DNA from: Cyanophora paradoxa
Lineage: Eukaryota; Glaucocystophyceae; Cyanophorales; Cyanophoraceae
NCBI GenBank assembly: GCA_004431415.1
Contig: QPMI01000104.1
Coordinates: forward strand, 1-64,000
DNA: 64,000 nt
Direction of reading: 5' to 3'
Position 1 is the first letter of the stretch. The number at the start of each line of letters is the position of its first letter. A program made the translations under genes and the position numbers. The notes under the pieces are model-generated. The model ran no database searches. It was not told where the DNA came from and was given only the letters and a program-made list of their open reading frames with translations. Shown here one piece after another: positions 40,101-54,045 of the stretch.

Positions 40101-41062
40101 TCCGCCGCGAGATCATCAAGTCCATCATGAAGTTCGAGCACGAGAAGGCGCTCCTTAAGGAGAACGAGAAGCGGCAGGGGCGGGAACTCTCCCCGACGAA
40201 CAAGCATCTCTTCCGCGAGGAGTGCTTCGCCGACGTGAACCTCGACGAGCTCGCGTCGGACGAAATGTCGGGGGGCTTCACGTACCAGGTCTTCGAGGAG
40301 ATTTTCGGGGAAAAACTCAGAAGCATCAGGTCCGTCGCCGGGGCCCATCGCGTGCCCCGTTCTTTCTTGATCAGGACGACAGGAAAAGGGACATCGACTA
40401 CGAGAGCGTGAAACAGGCCGTCCGCCGAGGGGAGTTAAAGGAGCCGCCGGACGGCCGGTCCATCGCGCAGTGCGAAGCATTTCGCAGGGGCAAGCGCGCA
40501 GGGAGGCCTTCCGAGGACGCGGCGGAGGCCGCGGCGCCTGCGTCGGCACCCGCGTCGCCCGCAGCATCGGCGGCGACCGCGTCGGCGCCCGCGTCGCCCG
40601 CAGCATCGGCGGCGACCGCATCGGCGCCCGCAGCATCGGCGGCGACCGCGGGCGCCCGGCAACGGCCCCGCGGAAGCCTAGAGGTCGCCAAAGCTTCGCT
40701 CCCGCGAAGAAAGCACCTCGTATCCGGGGGCGCGCGCGCGGAGCCGCACGCGGCCGAGGCAGGGGCGCCCGCCAAGCCCCCGTACCGGTCGCCACGCCCG
40801 TGGACTCTCCGAAAGGTGCGCAGTGCCGACCCGTGCCTCGCGCCCCGACCTTAATCCTCGTGCAGAAGATGGAGCAACGCCGCCCGATCCCTCGCCCTCC
40901 AGCAGCCGCAAGCGCAAGGCCGACGAGGCCGACGTCGACGAGGCCGACGAGGATGCGCCCGCGGTTCGGGACCCGCCCTCCAGTCCATTTCGTGCTCAAA
41001 TCACACTCCTCCCGCCAGGAACCAAGCGGGACGATCGGCAACAATTCGAGGATATGATGTAG
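37114..41062 (+). CDS. AAA+ ATPase, second copy
   Basis: Counterpart of 3365-7314 with the same introns and motifs (GPP|GTGKS across the intron before about 39485, DEVDA, IVIAATN). Here the frame is good where copy 1 breaks: three G at 38515-38517 keep DTEKG...IWSMWSAPIPLVG open, and six G at 39075-39080 with ttccc near 39100 keep APRGGGRSVLTFPDRD open. Conversely copy 2 loses the frame near 38747 (ggggg for gggggg) and 40651. The two copies complement each other, which argues against simple decay of one of them. Confidence 0.82.
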
Positions 41063-42332
41063 GCTTTCGTTCTATCTTTCCCTTTCCCTTTAATTTCACT
41101 AGTCTAGTCTTCTTCGGATAATTGAAAACCTTGTACTTTTATTACGTTTTTGTTCTTCTATTACAGATTGTTTAACGTGTAAAGAGGTTTTCTGATTACA
41201 CAAGAATAGAGAGAAAGTCAGATTCTAGGGTCGGGGAAAGGGAAAGGAAGGGGGTGCCCCGATTGATAAGCGAACTACATACTCCTTTTTCTAGCTATGG
41301 AAAGCCCTATAGCTAGAGCTATAGGACATAGCTATAGCCTATAGTGTACACTGTACATGTACTCGGCGTCCGAGAGAGTCGACGTCGCACCGACTCGCAC
41401 GTCGAGCTAGCCGGCGTAGACTCTGTCACTCTGAGAGACGGTACGTATACGTATACTGCCCGGCGGCCGCACCGGTATACGTAGAGTCACTGAGTCGCGA
41501 CTCACTGTCACGGAGCCGAGGGCGAACCATCTAGGGTCGCAATTGCAATCGCCTCCGCCCGCCGCCCGCGCGGCCGGGCCGCGCGCGGCCCGCGGCGCGG
41601 GCCGCGGCCGTCTATATATAGCTAGATCTGTCACGGAGGCGAGGCCGCTTTGCCTAGGGGCTCGGAGAAGCCCGGCAGCGGGCGCGGGACTCCTTAGATC
41701 GATATCGATGGCGCCGCGCGCGACGCCGAGCCCGGCCGGCGGCCGCGGCCCGGCCCGGCCCTGCAGCCGGTCCGGCGCCGGCGGTCCGGATCCCAGTATA
41801 CGTACTAGTGCTGCGCCGGCCGCGGGCGCTCGAAGTCCGGGGCGAGGCGCCGAGCTCGAGCCCCGGGCCCCCGGCCGCGCCGACGCGGCCGGCCCGGCGG
41901 CGCCAGCGCTAGCTATAGCCTAAAGCCATCCGCCGGCGCTGTCCCGCGCTGAGACACGAATGCGCGCGCGTCCGCGCTCCGCCGCGCCCGCCGCGAGCGC
42001 CAGGCGCCGCCAGCTCGCGTTCGAGCTCGAGCTCGAGGCGCGCCGCCCATGGTCGCGCGCGCGCCGACCTTAGGCCTGTGCGTGGGGCCTGCCGAGGGCC
42101 GACGCCCACGCCGCGCGCGGACGTGCTCGCGTTGTGCTATCGCTATCGGCCGCGACCGCGACACACTCTCTCGAGCTCGAGCTCGACGAGGACGATTTTG
42201 ATTCATTTTATTTACAAGTTTACTCGTTTTGGGACTCGGCTGAGTACTTCGCGTACGTTAGCTGGACTGGCTATGGTTGCGGCCGTTTACGCGCTATACG
42301 TACGCGTACATGCACGTATACGCGTCCGACGT

Positions 42333-43001
42333 TCAGCCTGCGCATGCGCCGCCGACCGCCACGGCCGCGGCTCTCTGCGAAAATGGAGCATCGATACCGG
42401 CCGCAGCCCTCGACGCGCCGCAGTTTCTGTACAATTGCAGGCGCGCCTTCCTCTCGCGCTCTTCGGCCGAGTCCCACGCCATCCAAGACGGGTCCGCGAG
42501 CCTTCGCCGGATCCGATCGGCCATCCAGCCGAGATCGCTGTCGGGTGAGGCGGCCTCGCGAAGCCGCTGGACGTAACCCTCCTCCGAGGCCCCCCGGCGA
42601 CGGTGCTCGTCGGTCAGCGCGTAGATCCCGTCTGGCTCGACCGCGGCGCGGCAGAGGGGGCACGTGGCGTGATGCACGCGTACGAGGCAGTGGAAATCCA
42701 TTACGTGTCCGCAGGAGAGGGCGACGGGCCGCAAGAGGCGGTCCAGACAGACGGGACACTCGTCCGGAACGCAGATTCCCGAGGAGGCTCGCGGAAACGA
42801 TTGCGAAAGCACCGCCACGCCACAAAGCAAAGCGTCGCAAACTGTTCGTGCTGACGACGTGCGCGAAAATCCCTCGCCGGGTCCCATCGAGCGGCTGCTC
42901 AACCGCCTCGTACCGCACGCTCGAATCCTCTTCGGCTCGACGGCGAGCCAGCAGCGGGCAGCGCCCCACTTGGGGTCGTACGGGACGAGCTCGAGCGTCA
43001 T
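42333..43001 (-). pseudogene. RING protein, second copy, frame broken
   Basis: Counterpart of 8592-9263. The RING half is intact, but base losses in homopolymers near 42780, 42885 and 42935 shift the N-terminal part among frames. Either decayed or miscalled. Confidence 0.65.
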
Positions 43002-43041
43002 GGCCAGTGGGCACCTCGAATGCTCCCGCGTTCGCATCTAT

Positions 43042-43474
43042 TTATGCAATTTTCTCCAAGACGGCGCGCCCCTCAGCATCGCCGCTCTAGCTCGATCGTC
43101 CTCGCGCCGACACGTTGGGCACCGTTTGTAAAACCTGTCCTTAGTCGCCATCTGGAAGGACTGGAGGGGTAAAACGATTCGGCAGCGGCCGCAGTAGGCG
43201 ACGACGAGCCCGTCGGACCGCTTGCAGATGCGGCGCACGCGTCCGACGCGGGGATCGACGTCGCCGGCCGCGGGGCAGGGCCCCCGCGGTCACGCGCACG
43301 GCCCTCCTGCGCTCGCGCTCGTACCACGCTCGGCAGGCGCAGCAGAGTGCACTGCGGCGGACGAGAGGAGCGGCTCCGCCGCAGGCCCGGCAGGTCCGGG
43401 CGGGGCGGGGAGGGGCGAGGGACGCGATCCCGACGCGGGGCTCGGAGCTCGAGGAGGGCCATGGCCATGGTCAT
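43042..43474 (-). pseudogene. Double zinc-finger protein, second copy, frame broken
   Basis: Counterpart of 9305-9745. YCGRC and KRCPTC remain in frame, but single-base losses near 43280, 43400, 43430 and 43458 disrupt the N-terminal module. The shared TATA box survives at 43511-43522. Confidence 0.65.
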
Positions 43475-43584
43475 GGCCGTGGGGCCGTGCACGTGCCGGG
43501 AGGGGCCGGCACATATATAAGGAGACGGCCGGGGCGTGCCGTGAAGGTCCGGGCCCGGACGTCGACGGTACCCGGCCCTCGGAC

Positions 43585-46500
43585 ATGAGTGTCGAGACGG
43601 ACGCACGAATTCGTGCGATTCTTCCACCCTCGCCTGCTGCTGGAAAAGGCGAACGGGGCGCTGAAATCGGCGCACAATCGATATCGATATCGCAAACGAA
43701 GAGCATGGAGGTGTTGCCGGCGAACCACGATCGCGAGGCCGCGGCGGGGCCAAGGCGATCTCGACGGCCGATCGCGACGTCGATGTCGAGATGGCGGACG
43801 CGTGCGTCGCGGGCACGCGCATGCTCGAGCTCGCCGCACCAGAGGCCGCCGGCTCCGAGCGCGCCGAGCCGCCCTGGCCCTCTCCCCGCCGACAATCGAG
43901 GCCTTCGTCAAGCCCGTCGGAAACAATCCCCACAATCCGTACATTGGCCCAAAATTCGCCTTCCATTCCGCTCGTCGTCTGGAGGCAGATGATTTTCGCG
44001 CAAGTTCCTCAAGTCCACCTTCGACTACAAAGTGATCGCGGCGTCGGGTGGCCGCGAAACCGTCGTGTACAGCCGCGCCTATGTGGATGTAGACGCCGAC
44101 CTGAGCGAGGCGTGCGCTGGACGCGAGAAGCTTCTCAAATCGTCGAGCAGTGCGCACCGGATGGGCGACGGCGCGGCGCTCAAGTCCCTTAAGGAGCACT
44201 TTGACAAATGCCGCACGTACGCCGAGTACATCCGCGGTAGCGCCGCGCTGGAGCGTGTGGTCGAGTGCGCCGTCGAGATCGCAAAGACTTTCGTCCCGAC
44301 CGTAAGCCCTTCGTCGTCCTGGCTTCCGCGGGCCCATGTCTTTCACGACGACTTTGAGCATTTTTGCCTTCGTCTGGACAATCCGGAGGCGCGTCTCGCC
44401 TTCGCAACGAGATCTCGGCGCGGTTCTCGCGGGTTTTCAAGGTGCTCTCCGAGGAGAAGATCGCCTGCATCTCGCGTCATGTCGACGAGGGAGTTTGGAG
44501 CCGCGGCCAAGGCCTACGCCTTCCGGACGCGCGCAACCCAAAGAGCAACTCGTACTGTGCGATGATCTACCCACCGCTCGACCCCAACAAAGATTTCCTC
44601 GATGTTCCCATCCCTCGCGAGGCGCCCGACCTCGGGCGATCGAGGCGTTCTCGGGGCACCTCCGCCGCCTCACGACTTTATCGCGGCAAACTACGAGCAA
44701 ATCCCGCCCATCCCGAGCGTCGGCGAGTCTTCCCACGGCCAGCCACCGAGCTCGCTACCGGTGCCGTCGATTACAATCGCTGTAGCGACGTCGGCGGCGG
44801 CTCGTCGGAGTGCAAAGAGGCATTCGACGTCGCGTTTCGCGTCTGCGAAAAGCTCTTCCCGGACGGCCATCGGGCGCTTACGTTTACGAGCCGCAACGCC
44901 AAGACGTGCAACAGCGGCCGAACCATCAATTACTTCAACTTTGTGACCGTTCCGAATCCCTCAACGCGTTGCAGGGCGAGTGTCCGTACGGTCTCCACCA
45001 TAAGACCAACCGCGCCTCGTCACCGTTTGCGGAAACGGCATGCCTGGCGTGTTTCGGGCGAGCGTCCGTTGTATGAGCTCTCAGTGCGAGCTGAACCACG
45101 CGATCCACTTCACCACGACGGCATACGGGGGTCCGGGCGAAAAGATTGTGGAGCTCGAGAAGAATTTCTTCGAAACCCTCAACGCCATGCTCCACTCGTG
45201 CGTGTACGAGTCCGACCTTCCGCCGCTTCCCAAGCTCGCTCGGAGCCTCGACGCCGTCGGCGCAACGCCCGCCGAGGAACGCGACGTCATCCATCCGTAC
45301 TGGGAGGTGCTCGAGGCCAAGGTAAACCGCCTCGTCATTGCCGTCTACTACGGCTCGAAGGACGAGACGAACCACATGGCCTGCGTCAGCCTTCTCGACG
45401 GGAAAGTCTGGGTAAAGTGCCGCTACAAGAGCTTGAACGGTCAAGATCAGACGGAGACGTGCAACGCGTCCCTCTCTCGCGTGGACGCGGCCGCGTTGCG
45501 GGCCGCGTTTACAAAGTTCGACGACGCACTTTATCTCCGTCGCCAAGTCGGGTCAGGTCCGGCCCGCTTCATGGCCGGAGCGTGTGGCATGGAGCTCAAG
45601 CGGAGCATTTCTTTCAAAACCCGGTCAAAGACCAGTTGATGGCCGTCTCGGAGGCCATTCGAACCAACGTTCTGGAGCCAATGCTCAGTCACTCGGCCGA
45701 CGCGCGTCCCGACCTCTCCTTCGCGTCGCCCGCAGTGGCGCCCGCCTCGCCAGGATCTTTCGCCACCCGATCGACCAGCCCCTCATCCCGGAGGCGACGA
45801 GACCGCGGCATCTACACCCGTCGTGCAATTACAAGGTCATCATGATCGACGATCTTCCCCACCTCGGCGACGGCGTGATGGTGACCCGGCTGCGCTCCTC
45901 AACGGACCCAAGGTGGCCCTTCCCACACCATCGCGATTGCAGCCGGATGCGGCGCGCAGAAGACGCGCGCCGTGCTCGCCGACAACCCGAACGGACTTCT
46001 CAACTATCTCGAATCGCAACTCTTATCGAAGGCCACGGCCTCCGAGCCCACGGCTCGCTACGCTACGTACATCGCAAACGGACGCGCGCAAGGCGAGGTT
46101 GACGAGAACAGCCCCTTCACGCGCAGCGCTTCCGAGGTTACCGGGACGGTGCCGGAAATGCCAAGGAGAAGAGCAGACGGGACAAGAAAAAGCGATTGAT
46201 GCACGATCGCATCGTCGTGTGCGCGGAGAGCTTTCACAAGGCTGAAAACGTCAAGAACATCGACTCGCGGCGCGGGATTCTCATTGCGGACGAGCTTAAC
46301 TGCTTGCTCGGTCGCTTTTCGAGCTCCGAGACGTTCAACGGCATCCGGAAGAAATCGTGGAAGAGACTCCTCCGTGCGATGCGACGGAGCAAGTCGGTGA
46401 TCGCGATGTGCCAGGATTTGCAGCCTTGGCACCTCGAAGTTCTCGCGTCCAGGTACCGCCCGGCGAGACGATGGTCGTCTTCCAACTCTCGAGCCCGAGT

Positions 46501-49500
46501 CCCTCGCTCGCTACCGCGAAGAGGTCCACGTTGTCGTGCCCATCGCCTGGAGCCCCTTCTTCTCCGCGGCATGCCTTCCGAAACCGGCTACAAAGAGCGC
46601 AAAGGGACGACCAGTGATACGAACGTCAAACCTGCACGCCGACAAGCAGCACATGTTCCGGAACTTCGCCGTTATGGCCGCGTTGAACCCGCAGTTTACC
46701 GAAAAGCGGGTCCTTTTGGGCTTCGCCGACTGCCCCGCCGAGCGGCGACGCGACCTGAACGACGCCGAGAAATGGAATACGAAGGATGTGATCATGGCCA
46801 ACTACGTCGTTCAAGTCGGCTTCGACGGGCACGTGTTCCGGCCCAAGTTCAGGCTCATGACGGACGCTGGGCGGACTGGAGGACGGATCGCGAGGTCCAG
46901 GCAAACAACCGCGTGCGGCATCTGGAAGAGCTTCCTTCGGCGAACCACGTACGTCTCAACATGTACTGCCAGCGTTTCTCGGACGCGGACAAGGAGGCCA
47001 CCCTTCCCGTGGACCCGGACGCCATCTTTTCGTCCGCCTGGCGGGACGCCTGGCCGAGTTGGAAAAGGGTCGCTCCGACCTTCTTCAGCGCGAGCGCAAC
47101 GAGGACGACGAGTCTTTCGAGCGGCGATGGCGCGAATATGTTGAGGAGGAGCGCCTGCTCGCCATGGTGTACGCAAACGTGACCGCCGAGCGGAATGCGC
47201 ATCACACCTGGCCCGATCGGATGCTCGTGGAGAAGTTGATGTGCCATCTCGGCGCGCAGCGCGTCTACATCGCGAACCACGGGACCTCCTCGAACGGGTG
47301 TCGTTGGATGCGAAAGAATTCAAATCCTTGGTGGCCGAGGTGGGACGGACCGGGACGCCGTCTACAAATCTCAAGAGTACGCCCGAATTTGTTGGCTACC
47401 ACCCCGGCATCTCCTTCGACTGCCGCTTCCACGGGGATTTTGTGCGTTTCGTCTCCAAGTCCGGCGACGATCGAAATGGGAGCGGTAATTCTCTCGGCGA
47501 AGAGTTCGGCATATCGCAGGATGATGCGACGAGGAGTACGAGTCGGCCATCCAGGCGGTTTTAAACAAGGCTCAGGTCTCGATGACGCTTGGGCAGCCGC
47601 TCTACGCGACAACTCCGGAGGACTTTATGGCCAGCAAGACAATCGAGTCGATGCGTAGGCGCGCGCGCCTCGGCATCTACCTCACCCAGGTCGACGAGCC
47701 CACGTACGCGGCGCGCGAGGCCAAGTGCGACATCGATAATGTCGCTTCGAACTCGTCCGGGTCCGCCTGCAATCCCTTCACGAGGGTGAAGAAGAGCACG
47801 GAGATGATCTTGGCGACGCTCGGCGTCCCGAGTTGCACCCGCTCCATCCGCTCCACCCCTTCATTTTCACCTGCCGACCATCGCCTTCGGTTCGATCGAC
47901 GACGTCAAGGCGGCGGACTCGCCCGCCTCGCCGCGAGCCCGCCCTCGTCGACCTAAAGATCGTCGAAGGCCCTCTTCTGGCGAGGGCGCTCGCCCTTCGC
48001 GGCGACACGGGAGCCTCGGACGGCGCGATCAAAGCCGTTGTCGAGGAGTTCGAGGCCTCTCTCGCCAGCGGCTCTAAAAGGCTCCCTCCGAGCGCCGCCC
48101 CGAGGAGGAGGCCCTCGAAGATGCCGAATCTGAAGCGATCAAGATGGCGGCTTCCGACACCGACGAAGACGGTGGAAAAGGGTCCGAAGGCGAAGAGAGG
48201 CCGTCGAAAAAGGCTCGGACCGCAGAGGACCGCGCCACTCTCTCTCGGCGCCTGGATTCCTGCCTGTACCGTGTGTACCGGAGCGCCGTCGCCTACGCGA
48301 TCGAATCACTCGGCGGAAAACTCGTAAAGGTGGCGAGCCCGTGTATCGCGCGGGCAAGGCCCCCGACGGCTCCCCTGTCGAGTTTCGCATCAACCGCCCG
48401 GAAACGTGGCCGACGCCGCCCGCCTCGCCGTCGCCCTGAAGCCCAGACTCGCAACGGCAGCCCCGACGCGAGCGAGCAGTACGAGTCCGACGTGCGCGCG
48501 TACCTCTCGGCCAATTCGGCCGTTGCGGCGGCCTTGCGATGCATGAGGGGCGGCGGAAAAGTCCCCGACCTTCATCCTTCCGCCCTCGTCCCACAGCAGC
48601 TGCGCCAGATCGCGCACCCTCTCTGGGCACCCGATACGGAAGACGATATCAAAGATCTCCTCTACTGGACGGCCATTCCGGGCCGGCCGAGGGCAGCGAA
48701 TACGTGCCCCAGTACGCCGCCCTCGACTACTCGACGGCCGAGGGCGCCCGTCGGTTCCTGGAGTGCGTGTCCAAGTCCAAACTGGCGGCCGCTCTCACCA
48801 TTCCGGAGGACTTTCTCCGTCGGATCGGCGCGCCGTTGGACACGCCGTCGATCGCCGAGATCGCGGGCCGCGGTTTGCAGGGAGATCCGCGCTACACGCC
48901 GACGGGCATCGACCGGCGCGAGGAGCACCACATCGCCTGCGTCGTTTCAATGATGCGCGCGGTCGAGGCGTGCATCGCCGGCCCGATCGCAAGAACGGCG
49001 GTTTCTGGGAGATGATGGAGCAAGAAGTCGAAATCCGGCCCTCTGCGGGCCCGAGACGGGCTGCGCGCGCGGAGAGCACGCCGAGGCATGCAAGGTCGAG
49101 CACGTGCGGGTCGGCGGCGCGTGGGTGAGCTTTTCCGCGATGGCCGACGCGAACAAGCACATCGTCCTCGCCGACGGGCGCGCCCTCGGCAAGGACCACA
49201 GCCCGCTGGCGACGGAACTCTTGGACGCGCTCGAGGAGGGACTCGGGCCGCGGGCCCTCGCGTCCTCCGCTCCAACACGTACAAGGGATCCCAGCAGCGC
49301 GTAAAAATCGACGGAAAGGAGAAGCGCCTTCACGGGCACTTTTTCCCGAGTATTTACCTGGAGATCGACTGGTTGGCGGGGCCTCGATGGCCCCGCCCGC
49401 CGCCCGCGCCGGCACCGGCGCCGGCTCCCATCCCCGAATTCGAAGCGGTCACCGCGCCCCCGCTCCGGATTGCATTCCCGCCCCGGAACCGAAGCCGACG

Positions 49501-49514
49501 CGATGCAGATCTAG
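43585..49514 (+). pseudogene. Primase-helicase, second copy, multiply frameshifted
   Basis: Counterpart of 9859-15831 but 43 nt shorter, with many 1-nt losses spread along the gene, nearly all in runs of G or C (for example near 43749, 44293, 44632, 45906, 46450, 47041, 49376). The longest open stretch is under 500 codons. Codons between the losses are unchanged, and I saw no substitutions. That pattern is atypical of genuine pseudogene decay. Confidence 0.8.
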
Positions 49515-49764
49515 TTATAGATAGTTCATTATTTGATATCGATGGTTTTAGCGAATTTTGAAGTGCACGCGCGAAAGGAGACTTGTCACGGAGGGCTCGT
49601 GGTTTGCCTCAGCTACCGCGCATGCGAATTCGAAGCCTCCACGGGCCGCATCGCGGCCGCGCGCGCGTGTGCACTGTGATCACGGGAAGCCCTACGGTAC
49701 TACGGCACACGTAGTTATACACGGAGTACTCGTCTAGAAATAGAAGGATTAAAATAAAATAAAG

Positions 49765-51063
49765 TCGGAAGCGCCGCCGCTCCGTGACGGCCGAGGGGGT
49801 ACGGGCGGCGCCGCGTCCGGCCCGCACTAGACGGAATCGACGCCGCTCCGTGACGGCCGAGGGGGTACGCGCGGCGCCGCGGCCGCCCCGCCCTAGACGG
49901 AGGCGCCGCCGCTCCGTGACGGCCGAGAGGGGTACGCGCGGCGCCGCGGCCGCCCCGCCCTAGACGAACACGCCGCGGCTCCATGACGGCCGAGGGGGGT
50001 ACGGGCGGCGCCGCAGCCGCCCCGCCCTAGACGAACACGCCGCGGCTCCGTGACGGCCGAGGGGGTACGGGCGGCGCGCGGCCGCCCCGCCCTAGACGAA
50101 CGCGCCGCGGCTCCGTGACGGCCGAGGGGGTACGGGCGGCGCCGCGGCCGCCCGCCCTAGACGGAGGCGCCGCCGCTCCGTGACGGCCGAGGGGGTACGG
50201 GCGGCGCCGCGGCCGCCCCGCCCTAGACGGAGGCGCCGCGGCTCCGTGACGGCCGAGGGGGTACGGGTGGCGGAGGGCGGCGGTGGGCTCCGTCCTCTTT
50301 CCTTCGTACCCTCGAGCTCGGTGGGCTCCTCCATCTGCGCGGCGGGGATGAGAGTTGTACTCGTCATCTATTTGGCTTTATATATATATATATATATATC
50401 TTAGTGGCAACTTGAGGGGTTTGGGTAACACGAGGAGCTTACCGCGCCGCCGGGGGTACGAAGGAAAGAGATGCGGGCCTACCCCGCCGCCCGTCACGGA
50501 GCCGAGTCAGTTCCCTCTAGGGCGGCGCGGGCGTTGGGCGAGGGCGTACCGCGCTGCGGGGGTACGAAGGAAAGAGACACAGGCCTACCCCCCGCCCGTC
50601 ACGGAGCCGAGTCAGTTCCCTCTGGGCGGCGCCGGAGTCGGGCGAGGGGCGTACTGCGCCGCGGGGGTACGAAGGAAGGAGATGCTGGTGGAGGGAGAGC
50701 CCTAGACGGAGGCGCCGCCGCTCCGTGACGGCCGAGGGGGTACGGGCGGCGCCGCGGCCGCCCCGCCCTAGACGGAGGCGCCGCCGCTCCGTGACGGCCG
50801 AGGGGGTACGGGTGGCGGAGGGCGGCGGTGGGCTCCGTCCTCTCTCCTTCGTACCCTCGAGCTCGGTGGGCTCCTCCATCTGCGCGGGCGGGGATGAGAG
50901 TTGTACTCGTCATCTCGCGATCGTGACAACCACAAGGTATTGAGGCGACATGAAGAAGCTTACCGTTCCTCGGGGTACAAAGGAACGAGACACGGGCCTA
51001 CCCCGCCGCGCACTGTCACGGACCCGCGTCAGTTTTCTCTAGGGCGGCGCATGCGTTGGGCGA
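49765..51063 (+). repeat. Satellite block 2, second copy
   Basis: Counterpart of 16085-17400 with the same unit order. Many of the ggggggtac runs read gggggtac here. Confidence 0.9.
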
Positions 51064-51122
51064 GGAGCTCACCTCCTGCGCGGGGTACGGTACGCACGGG
51101 GTACGAATCGCAGCCGCCGCCG

Positions 51123-51801
51123 ATGTGCCCCGGAGGGATGATCCTTTGGTCGTGCGAGGGCGCCGTCTGCGATGCCTGCGGGGCGCGCGGTGAAGCGGCG
51201 ATCGACGCCGGATCGCCATCGAAGCGCGGGCAACGGGACGAACCTCGGCGCGGCTCAAAGATGTTCTGCGCACCGCGGCCGACGCGACGGCGCTCTCCGA
51301 GAACGCGCTGGACGATGCGCGCCGCCTGCTGGCCGACCGCAAGCTCTGGAGCGGGCGCTCGTGCGAGATGGCCGCGCGCGGTCGCCGTCGACGCGTACGT
51401 CGCCCTTGGGTGCCCGCGGTAGGCTGGCATCACGACCTGCGAGGGCGACGCGGCAAGCTCGTGAGGTTTGTGCGGCGATCCAGCGCGGACGGGCGGTGCT
51501 CACGTACCGCGGCCGGCGGACTATGTTGAGTCGATCAGAGAGCGGGCGGGTGCCAAAGGCGGAGGGCGGCGGGCTCAGGAGAGGCACGAGAGCTCGGGAA
51601 GGAGCCCCGCCGTCGTCGCCGCCGCCGCGGTCGCCGCGGGGCCGACATCCCTTTCGGCATCGCCGCGGGCGCGGCCGGCGTCTCGCCTCGGGCCATGAAT
51701 GCGCGAAACAGCTCGAACGTGGCGCACGAGGAACACCCGCGCACTCGAGGGTGCACGTTCCGCCGCTTCGAGCCCTCGTACTTGGGCGCCGAGGCGATTG
51801 A
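51123..51801 (+). CDS. TFIIB-like factor, second copy, frame-interrupted
   Basis: Counterpart of 17464-18145. The zinc-ribbon and cyclin-like segments recur, with the same frame switch at the gcgcgcgc run. Additional G losses near 51474, 51640 and 51690 break the second repeat. It is the same divergent or decaying gene as copy 1. Confidence 0.42.
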
Positions 51802-52087
51802 GCGGAAAGGACAGCCTTCGACGCCCTAAGGGAATGCGCTTTGGTTGATTTCGAGGCACAGAGCGCCTCGGATCGCCGCACGAAGCGCGTTCGGGGGTAC
51901 CCCGGTACGCGTCCTACTTTAGCGCGCCGTGCTTGCACACCGAGGAGCCCACGGTCCCTCCCGCGAGGCGAGCAAACGCGGATCAGGTGCTCGAGTTGAT
52001 CGCGAGGTACGTGCAGCATCAGATCGCTCTACCATGCGTGCGAGCCCGTGGACGGGCCGAGCTCGATCCCCGGCCTAGCTGACGCCC

Positions 52088-52473
52088 CTACGGTCTGCCC
52101 CTCGCAGGAGAGCCCTCGCTTTCGCTATCCGAGAGATCCGGGTTGACGTGCACCGCGATCGGCGCGCCCGGCGCCGAGTACTCGGTCGCCAGCTTGCGCA
52201 TCGCCTCGAGGCGCTTCGCCTGGCCGCCCGACTTGCCCTTGAGCGTCGTCTCGAAGCCTTGCGCGACGCTGCGGTTGGAAAAGGGCGCCGCAACTGCCAC
52301 GAGGCGCCAGGGCCCTTTGCCTTTGGTGTACGATCCGCGGATCGTGCCGCGCGTGTGCTCCTTGTACCGCCGCGTCAGGTTCGCCGTCTCGCCGGTGTAC
52401 CACGTGCGGCCGTTGTGCAGGAGGTACGCCACGTGCTGTCCCTCGAAGCTCGCGTGGAACGGCCGCGCCTTAC

Positions 52474-52507
<34 letters not shown>

Positions 52508-52605
52508 AGGTCCCTTGGTCGCCTCGTCTTCGGGTCCGAGTTTGCGGCCGCGCCCGCCGCGATGTGGGCGTCCTCTTTGGCCTTGGTAGGTGCCTCGGAA
52601 TCCAT
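52088..52605 (-). CDS. GIY-YIG nuclease, second copy
   Basis: Counterpart of 18432-18950. The nuclease domain (VAYLL...YTGET, RRYKEH) is intact; one G is lost at about 52533, shifting the N-terminal acidic segment. In this copy a G missing near 52650 would put a possible upstream exon in phase with the annotated start. Confidence 0.65.
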
Positions 52606-52859
52606 CGCTACCGAGCCCGCGCCCCGGTCCTCTTTACACGTCTGATCCCGTGCCGCAGGCGGCTCGGCCGGAGGTAGCGCGCGCCTCGCCCGCTTCGAGA
52701 AGCTCGCGGCGGGCGGCAGCACGAGGGCACGGGTCTGAGCGCCCCGGCGGGCGGCGGCGGCGGGTACGATGAAAGCGGCGCCGGCGTGGGGGGCGCCGGT
52801 CTTCGTCCATCCACACCCCGCGGGGACGAGTCGCGGCTTCTCTTTATGGGGATAGAGGG

Positions 52860-54045
52860 ATGCGGGCCGCATCGCCCCAAGGTAAGCCCCTCGCCCGACG
52901 CCGGCGCCGCCATAGAGGGAACTGACTCGGCTCCGTGACGGGCGGCGGGGATAGGTGCACCTCGTTCCTTCGTACCCCCCGCGGCACGGTACGCCCCTCG
53001 CCCGTCGCCGGCGCCGCCCTAGAGGGAACTGACTCGGCTCCGTGACGGGCGGCGGGGGTAGGCCCTCATCTCTTTCCTTCGTACCCCCGGCGGCGCGGTG
53101 AGCCCCTCGCCCGACGCCGGCGCCGCCCTAGAGGGAACTGACTCGGCTCCGTGACGGGCGGCGGGGGTAGGCCCTCATCTCTTTCCTTCGTACCCCCGCG
53201 GCGCGGTGAGCCCCTCGCCCGACTCCGGCGCCGCGCTAGAGGGAACTGACTCGGCTCCGTGACGGGCGGCAGGGATAGGCCCTCATCTCTTTCCTTCGTA
53301 CCCCGGCGGCGCGGTGAGCCCCTCGCCCGACTCCGGCGCCGCGCTAGAGGGAACTGACTCGGCTCCGTGACGGGCGGCAGGGGTAGGCTCGCGTCTCTTT
53401 CCTTCGTACCCCGGCGGCGCGGTAAGCCCCTCGTGCTGCCCAAATCCCCTGAAGTTGTCACTAAGATATATATATAAAGCCAATTAGATGACGAGTACAA
53501 CTCTCATCCCCGCCCGCGCAGATGGAGGAGCCCACCGAGCTAGAGGGGTACGAAGGAAAGAGGACAGAGCCCACCGCCGCCCTCCGCCACCCGTACCCCC
53601 TCCGCCGTCACGGAGCCGCGGCGCGTTCGTCTAGGGCGGGGCGGCCGCGGCGCCGCCCGTACCCCCCTCGGCCGTCACGGAGCCGCGGCGTGTTCGTCTA
53701 GGGCGGGGCGGCCGCGGCGCCGCCCGTACCCCCCTCGGCCGTCACGGAGCCGCGGCGCGTTCGTCTAGGGCGGGGCGGCCGCGGCGCCGCCCGTACCCCC
53801 TCGGCCGTCACGGAGCCGCGGCGTGTTCGTCTAGGGCGGGGCGGCTGCGGCGCCGCCCGTACCCCCCTCGGCCGTCATGGAGCCGCGGCGTGTTCGTCTA
53901 GGGCGGGGCGGCCGCGGCGCTGCCCGTACCCCCTCGGCCGTCATGGAGCCGCGGCGTGTTCGTCTAGGGCGGGCGGCCGCGGCGCTGCCTGTACCCCCTC
54001 GGCCGTCACGGAGCGGCGGCGATTCCGTCTAGGGCGGGCGGCAGG
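52860..54045 (-). repeat. Satellite block 3, second copy
   Basis: Counterpart of 19201-20405, inverted A units, linker and B units. Confidence 0.9.
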